From contig NZ_JFHL01000013.1 of the NCBI RefSeq assembly GCF_003664995.1, positions 1 to 64,000 of the forward strand: DNA of 64,000 nt, read 5' to 3'. This document shows, piece after piece, positions 7,010 through 15,917 of the stretch. The notes beneath the pieces are model-generated. The model had not been told where the DNA came from and made no database searches. It was given only the letters and a program-made list of their open reading frames with translations. This DNA is from Mesotoga sp. BH458_6_3_2_1 (GTDB taxonomy: Bacteria; Thermotogota; Thermotogae; Petrotogales; Kosmotogaceae). Position numbers and translations under genes: made by a program. Position 1 is the first letter of the stretch; the number at the start of each line of letters is the position of its first letter.

Positions 7010-8326
7010 TCACTCATCATCGTCGTTTGGAGTAAGTGCCTTTGCAGAGCTATTTAGCTCTGCAAGCAGATCTCTGATTCTTCTTGTTGTGAGGCCAAAT
7101 TCCCTGGCAATCTCATTAATGTCATTTTTCAGGACCTCTGAACGTTGCAGTAAGAGCTCTTGTGAAACGCTCTTGTAGACTTCCTGAAGAAAATCTTTGT
7201 AACTTGTACCATTTACCATTCTAGCAACTATTGCCTCCTCGGCCAGAACCTTGACGTTCTTCGACATGGAGGAATTGACGGAAGCTTGAACAACATCATT
7301 CACCGCCAGATACTCCTCAATCATGTTGATAAGTTCTCTCACATTTCCGGGATAATTATATGATAGGAATCTCTCCTTCAGGTCCTGCGGGATATTCTCA
7401 AACTTCACGAGATATCCCTTTTTCTCAAGAATTTGATCGAAGATCAGTGAGATATCGCTCTTCCTTTCTCTCAAAGGCGGGAGATCTATCTTCACAGCCG
7501 AGAGTCTGTATCTTAAATCATTTCTCATAGCCGAATCGTCGTACCTGTTGGTTGCAGTTATGAAGCGGACATCCACCTTTATTGGCCTGGTCGCACCTAT
7601 TTTGAAGAACTCCCGGTTCTCTGTTATTGCAAGTATCTTGGCCTGCAGGTTCAGCGGCATGTCTCCAATTTCATCTAGAAAAAGAGTTCCGTTATTTGCC
7701 TGTTCAATAAGACCAACTTTTTCGGAAGTCGCTCCGGTGAAGGCCCCCTTCTTGTACCCAAAGATCTCGCTCTCCAGTAAGTTCTCAGGTATCGCGGCGC
7801 AGTTTATCGAATAGAATGGCCTGGAACCTCTGGGAGAGAGCTTAGCTATTACTTCTGCAAGTAGATTCTTTCCCGATCCAGTTTCTCCGAGAATCATTAT
7901 TGAACCGTCGTAAAACATGGAGAGAACAAGCATTTTCTTCATTTGAATGACTCTGCTGCTATTCCCAATCATCTTATCTAGATGGTCATTGACATTCGAG
8001 ATGATTTCTTGCACTATCTGCCTCGGACTCTTGTAACTGCTTACCACTCTATAATATCCCTTGAATTCCTGCAGTTCTTCAGAATAGCCCCTAATAATAA
8101 ATGCCCTAATCGGGTTGTTGTTAATCAGAATTATGTTCGTAAATGCAAAGATCCAGTCATTAAGAACATCTTTGCTGTACTTGCTCGCGTCTATGAAAAG
8201 AATAGTCGGCATTTCCTTACCCAGACCGACCAGATAATCGAAATCAACGTCAAATAGACTCTCAAAATACTTTTCACACTGCATTGATTCAAGATTTTCG
8301 CCTACCATAATGGTTCTGTAAAGCAA
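7010..8326 (-). CDS. Sigma-54-interacting AAA+ transcription activator
   Basis: A 438-residue enhancer-binding-protein homologue. The central AAA+ domain has Walker A GETGSGKN (147-154), the sigma-54 contact loop GAFTGA (194-199) and Walker B LFLDEIGD (around 215-222). The N-terminal ~115 residues look receiver-like (ILFIDAS, Asp46 in the strand where a phosphoacceptor would sit) but lack the usual acidic cluster. The C-terminal ~40 residues (EIAREFGLTTRRIRDLLAEL) form a Fis-type helix-turn-helix. The TTG start is preferred because GGGGGGTGT lies just upstream; the ATG six codons later has no ribosome site. It is a single-gene unit and its target is unknown. Confidence 0.88.
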   Translation of the reverse strand: MLYRTIMVGENLESMQCEKYFESLFDVDFDYLVGLGKEMPTILFIDASKYSKDVLNDWIFAFTNIILINNNPIRAFIIRGYSEELQEFKGYYRVVSSYKSPRQIVQEIISNVNDHLDKMIGNSSRVIQMKKMLVLSMFYDGSIMILGETGSGKNLLAEVIAKLSPRGSRPFYSINCAAIPENLLESEIFGYKKGAFTGATSEKVGLIEQANNGTLFLDEIGDMPLNLQAKILAITENREFFKIGATRPIKVDVRFITATNRYDDSAMRNDLRYRLSAVKIDLPPLRERKSDISLIFDQILEKKGYLVKFENIPQDLKERFLSYNYPGNVRELINMIEEYLAVNDVVQASVNSSMSKNVKVLAEEAIVARMVNGTSYKDFLQEVYKSVSQELLLQRSEVLKNDINEIAREFGLTTRRIRDLLAELNSSAKALTPNDDDE

Positions 8327-8468
8327 AACTACACCCCCCGGGTTTTCGTGAAGCCTCTGTGATTATACAATGCGCCGTTGTGCTCAAGGAAGCAAAAGAG
8401 TGTGCTGGGTCACTTCGACGTCAAAGATAAAGCGAAGCACTTCTCTCTTTAACACAAGGTTGATGCGA

Positions 8469-8474
8469 TATAAT
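8469..8474 (+). promoter_or_regulatory. -10 box of the phosphohexomutase gene
   Basis: TATAAT stands 23 bases before the ATG and just upstream of AAGGAGG (8486-8492). The -35 position reads TCTTTA and is poor. Confidence 0.45.
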
Positions 8475-8497
8475 TATAAGAAAATAAGGAGGTAAAA

Positions 8498-10225
8498 ATG
8501 GATTATAAAACCAGTTACCATAGATGGCTTGATAGCCCAGTAATCGATGAGGCTACCCGTAGAGAATTACTTTCAATCGCAGAAAATGAAACCGAAATAA
8601 AGGAACGATTCTACAAGGAGCTGGAGTTCGGCACTGCCGGGCTTCGAGGAAAACTAGGTGCCGGTGACAACCGAATGAACAAATATACCGTCGCCAGGGC
8701 TACACAGGGTCTGGCGAATCTCATTCTCTCGGGAGATCCAGAATACAGGAGAAGAGGCGTGGTAATTGCTCATGATTCTAGACATATGTCTCGAGCATTT
8801 GCCGAGATCGCGGCATCGGTGCTTACTGGAAACGAAATCAAGGTTTATTTGTTTGATGACATAAGACCTACACCTTTGCTCTCCTTTTCGGTTCTACAGC
8901 TCTCGACAATATCTGGAATCATGATTACAGCCAGCCACAATCCAAAAGAGTACAATGGCTATAAGCTTTACTGGGAGGACGGGGCCCAGGTTCTCTCCGA
9001 TATTGCAGATCGGGTCTATGAAGAAATGCGAAGTACAGAGCTTTTCCTCGGACCAAAGATGATTGAACTTGATGAAGCTCGTACTAAAGGCCTGCTAGTT
9101 GAAGTAGGAGAGGAGCTTGACGATCTCTACATATCGAAGGTATTGTCCCTAACACTGAGAGACTCGGAAGAAGAACTGGACAAATCAATCAGAATAGTCT
9201 ACACGCCTTTGAATGGGACTGGAAATGTTCCCGTGCGCCGTGTCCTGCGTGAACGAGGCTTCAAAAATGTATTTGTTGTTCCGGAGCAGGAGGAACCAGA
9301 TCCCGATTTTTCGACGATCGGTTATCCAAATCCCGAAGACTTGAAGGCATTTACACTTGCCAGAGAGGTTGGGCAGGAGAAGCGGGCCGACATTCTCCTG
9401 GCAACCGACCCGGACGCCGATAGGCTTGCAGTAATGGTGAGGGAGAATGGCGATTTTGTTCCCTTAAACGGCAATCAAACTGGCGCGCTCATTGTTAACT
9501 ACCTCCTTCTCTCCATGAAAGAGAAATCCTCTATGCCCGAGGATGGATTTATCGTGAAATCCATTGTTACAGGTGACATGGCCAAAACCATTGCGGACAG
9601 CTACGGAGTGAAAACTTATGAGGCTCTCACTGGGTTCAAGAATATCTGCGGTAAAGCCCTCGAAGTAGAAGAGAGGAGAGAGGGCAAATTCATCTTCGGC
9701 TACGAAGAAAGCATTGGATATGTTGCGGGCAATTTCGTGAGAGACAAGGATGCAGTTTCTTCATCAATGCTTCTTTGCGAAATGGCAGCTTACTTCCTGA
9801 GGAGAGGAAAGACCTTGCTGAACGTTCTTGAAGAGCTTTTCGTCAAATACGGAGTATTTGCTGAAAAGCAGATCTCCATGGTTCTAGAAGGTGTTGCGGG
9901 ACAAAAGCGAGTGAGGAAAATAATGAAAGAATATCGAAAGGAATACCCAACTGCAATCGGCGATTCAAAGATTGTGAGATACATAGACTTTTTCAGTGCA
10001 ACCGACAATGACATTCTCAGCGGAAGAACTGTCGAAACAGGGGTTCCTACATCAGACGTTATCAAGTTTCAGTTCGACGACGGCTCATGGTATGCAATAA
10101 GGCCTTCCGGGACCGAACCGAAACTCAAGATATACATCTATACTGGAGCGAAGGATAGAGACGAAGCCTTTGCCAAATTAGCATACATAGAGAAGTCAGT
10201 GCTTGGCAAGATACAATCCATATAG
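8498..10225 (+). CDS. Alpha-D-phosphohexomutase (phosphoglucomutase/phosphomannomutase, PgcA-like)
   Basis: Interconverts hexose 1-phosphates and 6-phosphates, linking glycogen and sugar-nucleotide synthesis with glycolysis. The 575-residue length fits the long PgcA/PGM2 group. The phosphoserine loop TASHNP (144-149, Ser146), the metal loop DPDADR (304-309) and the phosphate-binding loop PSGTEP (536-541) are all intact. A strong AAGGAGG site precedes the ATG. It is the first gene of a short plus-strand unit with a small membrane protein. Whether glucose or mannose phosphate is preferred cannot be read from the sequence; the GH57 branching enzyme at 20199 makes a role in glucan metabolism plausible. 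Confidence 0.93.
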   Translation: MDYKTSYHRWLDSPVIDEATRRELLSIAENETEIKERFYKELEFGTAGLRGKLGAGDNRMNKYTVARATQGLANLILSGDPEYRRRGVVIAHDSRHMSRAFAEIAASVLTGNEIKVYLFDDIRPTPLLSFSVLQLSTISGIMITASHNPKEYNGYKLYWEDGAQVLSDIADRVYEEMRSTELFLGPKMIELDEARTKGLLVEVGEELDDLYISKVLSLTLRDSEEELDKSIRIVYTPLNGTGNVPVRRVLRERGFKNVFVVPEQEEPDPDFSTIGYPNPEDLKAFTLAREVGQEKRADILLATDPDADRLAVMVRENGDFVPLNGNQTGALIVNYLLLSMKEKSSMPEDGFIVKSIVTGDMAKTIADSYGVKTYEALTGFKNICGKALEVEERREGKFIFGYEESIGYVAGNFVRDKDAVSSSMLLCEMAAYFLRRGKTLLNVLEELFVKYGVFAEKQISMVLEGVAGQKRVRKIMKEYRKEYPTAIGDSKIVRYIDFFSATDNDILSGRTVETGVPTSDVIKFQFDDGSWYAIRPSGTEPKLKIYIYTGAKDRDEAFAKLAYIEKSVLGKIQSI

Positions 10226-10258
10226 TGAACTTTTTTCTCTTTGACCGGAGGCGGCAAC

Positions 10259-11026
10259 TTGAGAATTTCTAGGAATCTGGTAATGATCACCCTGGCCATA
10301 TGGACCTTTTCATACATACTCGGAGTTATTCTCACTGAGCGTTTTGTTACAGATCAAAGCGGATATCTATTTTCAGCTGTTTCTAGGAGTCTTTTGTGGC
10401 CAATTCTGATTGTAAGTCACTTTCTCTTCCTCAGAAAGATTGAAAGGGCGGATTTTGATTATGTATGGCTTCTATCTCTCTATGCCATGTTCACCGGCTG
10501 GATACTCTTCTCCGTCGGAGGCGTTAAAGGCCTATCTCTGATTCTTTCGATTCCGATCGTTTTTCTTTCGGGTCAGTTTTTTAGACTGGGTAGAACCAGC
10601 TACGGTGATGTTATCAAGCACATTAAATCAGGCTATCTGGGAAGTCTTTCCTTTTCGTTCAGTCTTGTAATTCTGCTCACCAGTCTTTCATTCTTCTATT
10701 CCAAAGAAACGGCCTCAATTCTTTTGCTGTTTCTACTGATAATTCCTGCCTCACTTCTCACTCATTTCAGAGCAGACTTTTTTTCAGGAATCATCTTCGC
10801 CTGGTTCTCTTTTGCAATAGGTTTTATCAATATTGGATTTGCCAATCACGTTGCAGTGGCGGGGTTTTCACTTGGACCGATCTTTCTGCTCCTCGCAATC
10901 TTCTCCTGTATTCTCGCAAGTGAAGATCCGTCAAAAAGGGTCTTTGCCACCGTCAATCCGCGTGAGCCAGTAGATGAAGCCAGTCTTAGAATTGAGACCG
11001 ATCCAGATGAATCTAGATTGAAATAG
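10259..11026 (+). CDS. Hypothetical polytopic membrane protein
   Basis: A 255-residue protein of unknown function with about seven or eight hydrophobic segments and a hydrophilic C-terminal tail of some 30 residues. I chose the TTG at 10259 because CGGAGG (10246-10251) is correctly spaced; an upstream in-frame TTG at 10241 would include that site in the coding sequence. It follows the phosphohexomutase by 33 bases and is probably co-transcribed with it. Its 3' end overlaps the convergent PhzF-like gene by 14 bases. No recognisable family motif was found. Confidence 0.75.
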   Translation: MRISRNLVMITLAIWTFSYILGVILTERFVTDQSGYLFSAVSRSLLWPILIVSHFLFLRKIERADFDYVWLLSLYAMFTGWILFSVGGVKGLSLILSIPIVFLSGQFFRLGRTSYGDVIKHIKSGYLGSLSFSFSLVILLTSLSFFYSKETASILLLFLLIIPASLLTHFRADFFSGIIFAWFSFAIGFINIGFANHVAVAGFSLGPIFLLLAIFSCILASEDPSKRVFATVNPREPVDEASLRIETDPDESRLK

Positions 11027-11816
11027 TGCCTCTTATTACAGTGACGGCCTTTCCAAGAATAAGAATCCTGCTATTTGGAAGCAGCTCGAGATCGAGTTCT
11101 CCTCTTCTGGAGGAGAGCTGACAGGCTCTGAGGTTTTTTCTCCCGAGTTTCTCGGACCAGAACGGTCCGAGAACCGTATGTGCCGAACCGGTAACCGGGT
11201 CTTCGTCGATTCCCACCCAGGGAGCGAAGTATCTCGAGTAGAAGTCGAACTTTTCGTCACCGGGCGAAGAGACGATCAGTCCCTTCACCGTGTATCCAAA
11301 ATCACGGTTCTGAAGAAGACTGAAGTCAAACGACAAGTCCTCAAGTTTCGATTTCGAGGAGATTATGTAAAGCAGTTTTTCGGTAAGACTGGAGTAGTAG
11401 CACTCACCTTCCACACCAGTAATCCTCCCAAGCATTTCATCGATTCTAACTCTGTAAGGGTTATCAGAAGGGAAATTCATCTCTATCTTCCCATCAACGT
11501 ACCTAACCCCCAGTTTCCCACTTAGTGTTTCGTAAGAGATCTCACCCTTGACTCCAAGCTCGGTGAAGTGTATCCAGGCAGTGGCAAGCGTCGCATGGCC
11601 GCACATCTTCACTTCAACCTTCGGTGTGAACCATCTCAAGCCATAAGTGTTTTTCTCGTCACCCGGTCTTACAAATGCGGTTTCCGAAAGATTCATTTCC
11701 GATGCTATTCTAGGATATAGTCTCTCATCGATCTCCTCATCAAGGAGACAGACCCCAGCGGGATTCCCGCCAAATGGAACCGCCGTAAATGAATCAACCT
11801 GGTATATCTTGAGCAT
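11013..11816 (-). CDS. PhzF family isomerase-like protein
   Basis: A 267-residue protein of the PhzF (diaminopimelate-epimerase-fold) family. It opens MLKIYQVDSFTAVPFGGNPAGV, has MNLSETAFV with the Glu that acts as general acid/base in PhzF, then the block MCGHATLATAW and, towards the C-terminus, DEDPVTGSAH. The ATG at 11814-11816 is preferred because AAGGGAGTGG lies just upstream; the longer open frame has no such site. PhzF itself acts in phenazine synthesis, but most homologues in other bacteria have unknown substrates, so no pathway is assigned. It stands alone on the minus strand, convergent with the membrane-protein gene. Confidence 0.9.
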   Translation of the reverse strand: MLKIYQVDSFTAVPFGGNPAGVCLLDEEIDERLYPRIASEMNLSETAFVRPGDEKNTYGLRWFTPKVEVKMCGHATLATAWIHFTELGVKGEISYETLSGKLGVRYVDGKIEMNFPSDNPYRVRIDEMLGRITGVEGECYYSSLTEKLLYIISSKSKLEDLSFDFSLLQNRDFGYTVKGLIVSSPGDEKFDFYSRYFAPWVGIDEDPVTGSAHTVLGPFWSEKLGRKNLRACQLSSRRGELDLELLPNSRILILGKAVTVIRGTISI

Positions 11817-11941
11817 CCAACCACTCCCTTCTAAAAGATTATACGTCAATTGTTAAACTAAAGATAACCAAGTTCAGCCCTGAATGGCGATCCACCAGAA
11901 TATTTCTCCCACATTCATGTGCACCGAGGGGTGTTTAATGA

Positions 11942-11947
11942 TACAAT
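11942..11947 (+). promoter_or_regulatory. -10 box of the feo unit
   Basis: TACAAT lies just before, and at the edge of, the palindromic operator at 11949-11971. The -35 region is poorly conserved, as often seen for regulated promoters. Confidence 0.45.
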
Positions 11948-11948
11948 C

Positions 11949-11971
11949 TTATTGAGACAAATTCTCAATAA
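11949..11971 (+). promoter_or_regulatory. Fur-family operator upstream of feoA
   Basis: A perfect 9-base inverted repeat, TTATTGAGA-CAAAT-TCTCAATAA, lies between the -10 box and the feoA start. Read as a 7-1-7 Fur box it is TGAGACA-A-ATTCTCA (11953-11967), one base from the classic TGAGAAT-N-ATTCTCA. Its position over the transcription start fits repression by an iron-loaded Fur-type regulator. The regulator gene is not in this window. Confidence 0.75.
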
Positions 11972-11982
11972 GGGTGATGTTG

Positions 11983-12429
11983 ATGGTCGTTCCTCTGTCA
12001 AGAATGTGTGAAGGAGAAAAGGGCAAGATAAGAAAACTGGAGCTTCCTCCTCTTACAAGAGAGAGACTGTGTGGTCTCGGTTTCGTAAGTGGTGAAGAGA
12101 TCCAGCTGGTAAAAGTGGCCCCCTTCGGAGACCCAAAAGTATTCAGAATAAAGGGAACAGACATTACCCTGAGAGAGGACATTTCGATGTGGATTCTTGT
12201 CGAAACCTCCTCCGTGCCGCTTTCATATGCTACAAATGGAGAATACTTCGTAAGTATCATTAATGGTGGAATGGGCTTCAGGGAGAGACTGCGGATGGTT
12301 GGAGTAGAAGTAGGCAAGAAAATCACTGTTACCGGCAATATCGGAAAGAGAATCGAGATAAACGCAAATGGTATCCGTTCCGCACTTTCGCGAGGCCAGG
12401 CAATGAGAATCATAGTTAGGGAGAGATAA
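11983..12429 (+). CDS. feoA: FeoA-like protein with two tandem FeoA domains
   Basis: A 148-residue cytosolic partner of the FeoB ferrous-iron transporter. FeoA is usually a single SH3-like domain of about 75-85 residues. Here two copies are fused: the first contains RLCGLGFVSGEEIQLVKVAPF, the second FRERLRMVGVEVGKKITVTGN. Each ends in a segment resembling the usual small-domain close (GTDITLREDI; NGIRSALSRGQAMRIIV). The start is chosen at ATG 11983 with AAGGGTGA at 11970-11977; GTG 11974 and ATG 11977 are in frame but would overlap that site. feoB follows after eight bases, so the two are co-transcribed behind the Fur-like box. Confidence 0.88.
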   Translation: MVVPLSRMCEGEKGKIRKLELPPLTRERLCGLGFVSGEEIQLVKVAPFGDPKVFRIKGTDITLREDISMWILVETSSVPLSYATNGEYFVSIINGGMGFRERLRMVGVEVGKKITVTGNIGKRIEINANGIRSALSRGQAMRIIVRER

Positions 12430-12437
12430 ATTCAGTC

Positions 12438-14387
12438 GTGGAAAATCATAGAGACGGAATCGAGTCAAGAAAATCTACAATAGCACTTCTAGGAAACCCA
12501 AATGTTGGGAAAACAAGTATATTTAACGCTCTTACAGGTTCAAGACAAATAGTTGCAAATTGGCCCGGCGTAACCGTTGAAAAGAGAGCCGGAGTAATGA
12601 AGCATCACAATCACACCGTAGATGTTATTGATCTGCCAGGCACTTACACTCTCGGTGCCACTAGTCTCGATGAAAAAATAGCTAGGGATTTCCTTGTGAA
12701 TGAGAAGCCCGGTGTCGCAATGGTCATAGGTGACGCCGTCAATTTAGAAAGAAGTCTCTATCTTCTTCTTCAAGTGCTTGAGCTTCGCGGAGATGTTGTC
12801 CTTGCAGTAAACGCAGTCGACGAAGCGAGAAAAGCAGGCTTTGAGATCGACAGAAACGAGCTTTCGAAACAGCTTGGCATTCCGGTTGTCGTTACCTCGG
12901 CAGTCACAGGCGAGGGTATCGAAGAGTTGAAGAATACTCTTGTGAAGAGCACCAAGAGCGGTAGCCACGTCCACTATCTTTTCTCTGATGAAGTGGAAGC
13001 TCAGCTCAGGGATCTATCCGAGAGAATAAGGGGGAAACCTTCTCTGGCCGGGATTGACGAACGTTGGCTTTCGATAAAGCTCCTGGAAAGGGACGACGAA
13101 GTTCAAAAAATAACGGGAATAACTCTGGACTACGACTTCTCTGTGGAGATCGCTGAAACTCGTTACAAATATATAAAGAGAATCCTTTCCACATCAGTAA
13201 AAGGTAAAGAAAAGATAGGCTGGAATTTTTCCGAAGCAATAGATCACGTTATGACTCACAGATTTCTTGGGATTTTAATTTTCCTTGCGGTTATGTACAT
13301 CATTTTCCAGCTGACCTTTACTATCTCAGGACCGTTATCGATTATGATTGAAGAACTGCTCGGAGGCCTCGGTCGCGCACTTGGTGGCTTAATCGGCATA
13401 GATTGGCTTCGTTCTCTCGTTGTTGAGGGAATAATTGGAGGCGTCGGAGCCGTCTTGGTTTTCGTGCCTAACATTTTCATTCTTTTCCTGGCGCTTGGAA
13501 TTCTTGAAGAGACCGGCTATTTGCCTAGAGCAGCCTTTGTTATTGATAGAATAATGTACGCAATGAAACTCAGCGGGCGTTCCTTCATATCTATGCTCCT
13601 TGGATTTGGATGCAATGTCTCATCTATTATGTCGACAAGATCGATCTCCGAACCAAAAGAGCGAATAGTAACCATTCTTGTTTCACCTTTTATCTCTTGT
13701 AGCGCGAGGCTTCCCGTCTATGTTTTGATTGCAGGCACTTTCTTCGGCGCAAGAGCCGGTGTAGTGATTTTCTTCCTGTACGTTTTGAGCATTGTTATAA
13801 CGGTCCTTTCCGCGCTGCTGATCAACAAGCTCTTCTTCAAGGGTGAGCCCTCCACATTGATAATGGAGCTTCCACGTTACAGAAAACCGAGGCTCAGTTC
13901 AATAATTCTCTATACCTGGAACAAGGGGCGTCACTTTCTCGAAAAGGCCGGTACGATAATACTTGGCGCCTCTGTTGTGATATGGGTTCTCAGTTACTTT
14001 CCCTCAGAAGGGACCGGGAGTTTCGCAGCTATGATCGGGAAATCACTTGAACCGCTATTCATACCCCTGGGTTACACGTGGGAAATGATAACCAGTTTGG
14101 TTTTCGGAATAGCAGCAAAGGAAGTCATCGTTTCATCGCTCACAACGTTCTTCGGAAATCCAAGCGTTACGGGAACCTCTCTTGGCGTTATAAGAACGTT
14201 GATTACACCCGAAGTAGCTTTGAGTTTTCTTGTTTTTGTACTTCTGTACGTTCCATGCATGCCAACACTTGCAGTGATAAAGAATGAAACCGGAAGCTAC
14301 AAGTATGTATTCTTCTCCGTCTTCTACAGTCTTGCAGTTGCTTATATCGTTGCACTAATCGTAAGATTGGTTGGGGGACTACTATGA
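12438..14387 (+). CDS. feoB: Ferrous iron transport protein FeoB
   Basis: A 649-residue GTPase-coupled inner-membrane Fe(II) transporter. The N-terminal G domain has G1 GNPNVGKTS (19-27), G3 DLPG (65-68) and G4 NAVD (125-128). The membrane part shows the two Gate repeats, including a LGFGCNVSSIMSTRS segment with the conserved Cys, and a second SPFISCSARLPVYVL block. It is shorter than the E. coli protein (773 residues), mainly in the linker after the G domain and at the C-terminus. The GTG start lies eight bases after the feoA stop. The last four bases overlap the next gene. Expression should follow iron limitation through the upstream operator. Confidence 0.95.
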   Translation: MENHRDGIESRKSTIALLGNPNVGKTSIFNALTGSRQIVANWPGVTVEKRAGVMKHHNHTVDVIDLPGTYTLGATSLDEKIARDFLVNEKPGVAMVIGDAVNLERSLYLLLQVLELRGDVVLAVNAVDEARKAGFEIDRNELSKQLGIPVVVTSAVTGEGIEELKNTLVKSTKSGSHVHYLFSDEVEAQLRDLSERIRGKPSLAGIDERWLSIKLLERDDEVQKITGITLDYDFSVEIAETRYKYIKRILSTSVKGKEKIGWNFSEAIDHVMTHRFLGILIFLAVMYIIFQLTFTISGPLSIMIEELLGGLGRALGGLIGIDWLRSLVVEGIIGGVGAVLVFVPNIFILFLALGILEETGYLPRAAFVIDRIMYAMKLSGRSFISMLLGFGCNVSSIMSTRSISEPKERIVTILVSPFISCSARLPVYVLIAGTFFGARAGVVIFFLYVLSIVITVLSALLINKLFFKGEPSTLIMELPRYRKPRLSSIILYTWNKGRHFLEKAGTIILGASVVIWVLSYFPSEGTGSFAAMIGKSLEPLFIPLGYTWEMITSLVFGIAAKEVIVSSLTTFFGNPSVTGTSLGVIRTLITPEVALSFLVFVLLYVPCMPTLAVIKNETGSYKYVFFSVFYSLAVAYIVALIVRLVGGLL

Positions 14388-14779
14388 GAGGAAGGTCGAT
14401 AACATTCTGGCTCATATTCGGTGGAGTACTCTTTGCAGCTCTCGCGATGAACTCATTCTATGGATTGCTTTTGACTGATCACGATCCGTTTCTTGCCATC
14501 ATCATTGGCATAAACTCCGCTATCTACTTTTTCGGAATTGCCGAGAAGAAAAGCGATGTCAGAAAACGGTATTCGCATCTGTTGGTTGGAAGTTTCTTCG
14601 CCTATGTGCTCTCAATATACCAGGTTCTTGTGGTGTTTAGTGTCTGGCTGGAGGGGTTACTGATCTCAAGTTGCCTATTGACTATCGAAGCATTGAACCT
14701 CCCTCTCATTATATCCGGCTTTGCAATATCCTTTCTTTTTGACTTCGCAAAGAAGCAAATCGAGACAAACAATTTCTAA
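14384..14779 (+). CDS. Small membrane protein in the feo unit
   Basis: A 131-residue protein of unknown function with about four hydrophobic segments and a short hydrophilic, basic C-terminus. Its ATG overlaps the feoB stop by four bases, which indicates coupled translation and a link to iron uptake. It does not resemble FeoC, which is a small soluble winged-helix protein. No family motif was recognised, so accessory or structural roles in the transporter are only a possibility drawn from position. Confidence 0.75.
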   Translation: MRGRSITFWLIFGGVLFAALAMNSFYGLLLTDHDPFLAIIIGINSAIYFFGIAEKKSDVRKRYSHLLVGSFFAYVLSIYQVLVVFSVWLEGLLISSCLLTIEALNLPLIISGFAISFLFDFAKKQIETNNF

Positions 14780-14856
14780 GAATTCGCCTTGTGGAAACTC
14801 TCAAACACTATTTGAGCTTAATATGGTAATATGATTTGTGTTGTGGAGGTGATTGC

Positions 14857-15462
14857 ATGGCACTCGTTTACGTGGTCGATGACGAGCTGAATGTCAGGCG
14901 AATTGTCAAAAAGACCATGGAGAACGAAGACAACGAAGTCCATACTTTCGTTACAGCTGAGGAAGCCCTGGAAGAAATAGAGAAGCGGAAGCCAGACCTC
15001 CTATTTACTGATTTGAGTTTGCCTTCAATGAATGGAATTCAATTTCTCAAAGAACTGAAGAATAGAGCTTACTCAATACCCGTAATAGTTGTCTCCTCGG
15101 ATACATCTCCCGAATCGATGAGAAGTGCATTCAAAGCAGGTATAGTTGATTTCCTGACAAAGCCTTTTACGCCCCAGGAAATCAGAGATGCTTTCGAACT
15201 TGCCCTCAGAGAAGAAGACAGCATATACAAGCGCGCACGAGAAATAAGAAGGTTGATCGAAGAAGGCGAGACGGGTAGTGCGGAATCGCTAATGAGCGAA
15301 CTGTTCTCAGATTTTCCCGGCTCTCCGTTTCCACACTTTCTTTACGCTCTGCTGGTGGCAAAGGAAAAACCCAAAATAGCTATTAAACACCTTAAAGCCT
15401 CGCTTTCGCTTGATGAAGATTTTAAGGAAGCTTCAGACGAACTGAAGAAACTGGAGGAGTAG
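14857..15462 (+). CDS. Response regulator, receiver domain with helical C-terminal extension
   Basis: A 201-residue protein. The receiver domain carries the acidic pair Asp8-Asp9, the phosphoacceptor Asp52 (FTDLSLPS) and Lys102 (LTKPF). The C-terminal ~80 residues have no DNA-binding motif; they read as a pair of helical hairpins (SLMSELFSDFPGSPFPHFLYALLVA...) resembling a TPR-type unit, suggesting output through protein contact. The ATG at 14857 follows GGAGGTGA (14845-14852); the longer open frame would run through this site. It is three bases from the trk genes, so it may report on or regulate potassium uptake. No histidine kinase lies nearby. Confidence 0.88.
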   Translation: MALVYVVDDELNVRRIVKKTMENEDNEVHTFVTAEEALEEIEKRKPDLLFTDLSLPSMNGIQFLKELKNRAYSIPVIVVSSDTSPESMRSAFKAGIVDFLTKPFTPQEIRDAFELALREEDSIYKRAREIRRLIEEGETGSAESLMSELFSDFPGSPFPHFLYALLVAKEKPKIAIKHLKASLSLDEDFKEASDELKKLEE

Positions 15463-15464
15463 GA

Positions 15465-15917
15465 ATGCCTTTCATGAAGGGTGCGATCAAGAAAGACGAG
15501 TACTATGTTGTTATCTTCGGATGTGGAAGGCTGGGATCTAGAATGGCCAACTGGCTCTCATCAATGGGCTGCAGTGTGGTTGTCGTGGATAGGAACGAAT
15601 CTTCTTTCGACGCACTATCTTATGAATTCACTGGGTTCAATATACTCGGGGACGCGACAGAACTTGATGTTCTGAAGGAAGCCAAGCTCGACAAGGCCGA
15701 TGTAGCTTTGGTACTTACCACAGATGACAACACGAATTTGATGATCTCGATGTCAGCAAAGGAGTATTTCGAAGTTCCCCGGGTTGTTGCGAGAGCTTAT
15801 GATCCAAATAACATCCAGATGTTCTCGGACTTTGGAATAGAAGTGATCTGCCCGACTCTGTTGGCCGTTGAAAACGTCAAGAATGCGCTCTACTTCATCA
15901 GCGGTGATGAAAAATGA
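15465..15917 (+). CDS. TrkA-type RCK subunit, N domain only
   Basis: A 150-residue cytosolic nucleotide-binding (RCK_N) protein. The Rossmann motif is FGCGRLGSRMAN near residue 20, followed by the acidic VVVDRNE at the end of the second strand. The C-terminal TrkA-C ligand-binding domain is absent. The Thermotoga maritima proteins known as TM1088A and TM1088B show the same split of a tandem TrkA into two polypeptides, as far as I recall. The ATG stands three bases after the response-regulator stop and overlaps the next gene by four bases. It most likely gates the TrkH channel at 16574. Confidence 0.88.
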   Translation: MPFMKGAIKKDEYYVVIFGCGRLGSRMANWLSSMGCSVVVVDRNESSFDALSYEFTGFNILGDATELDVLKEAKLDKADVALVLTTDDNTNLMISMSAKEYFEVPRVVARAYDPNNIQMFSDFGIEVICPTLLAVENVKNALYFISGDEK

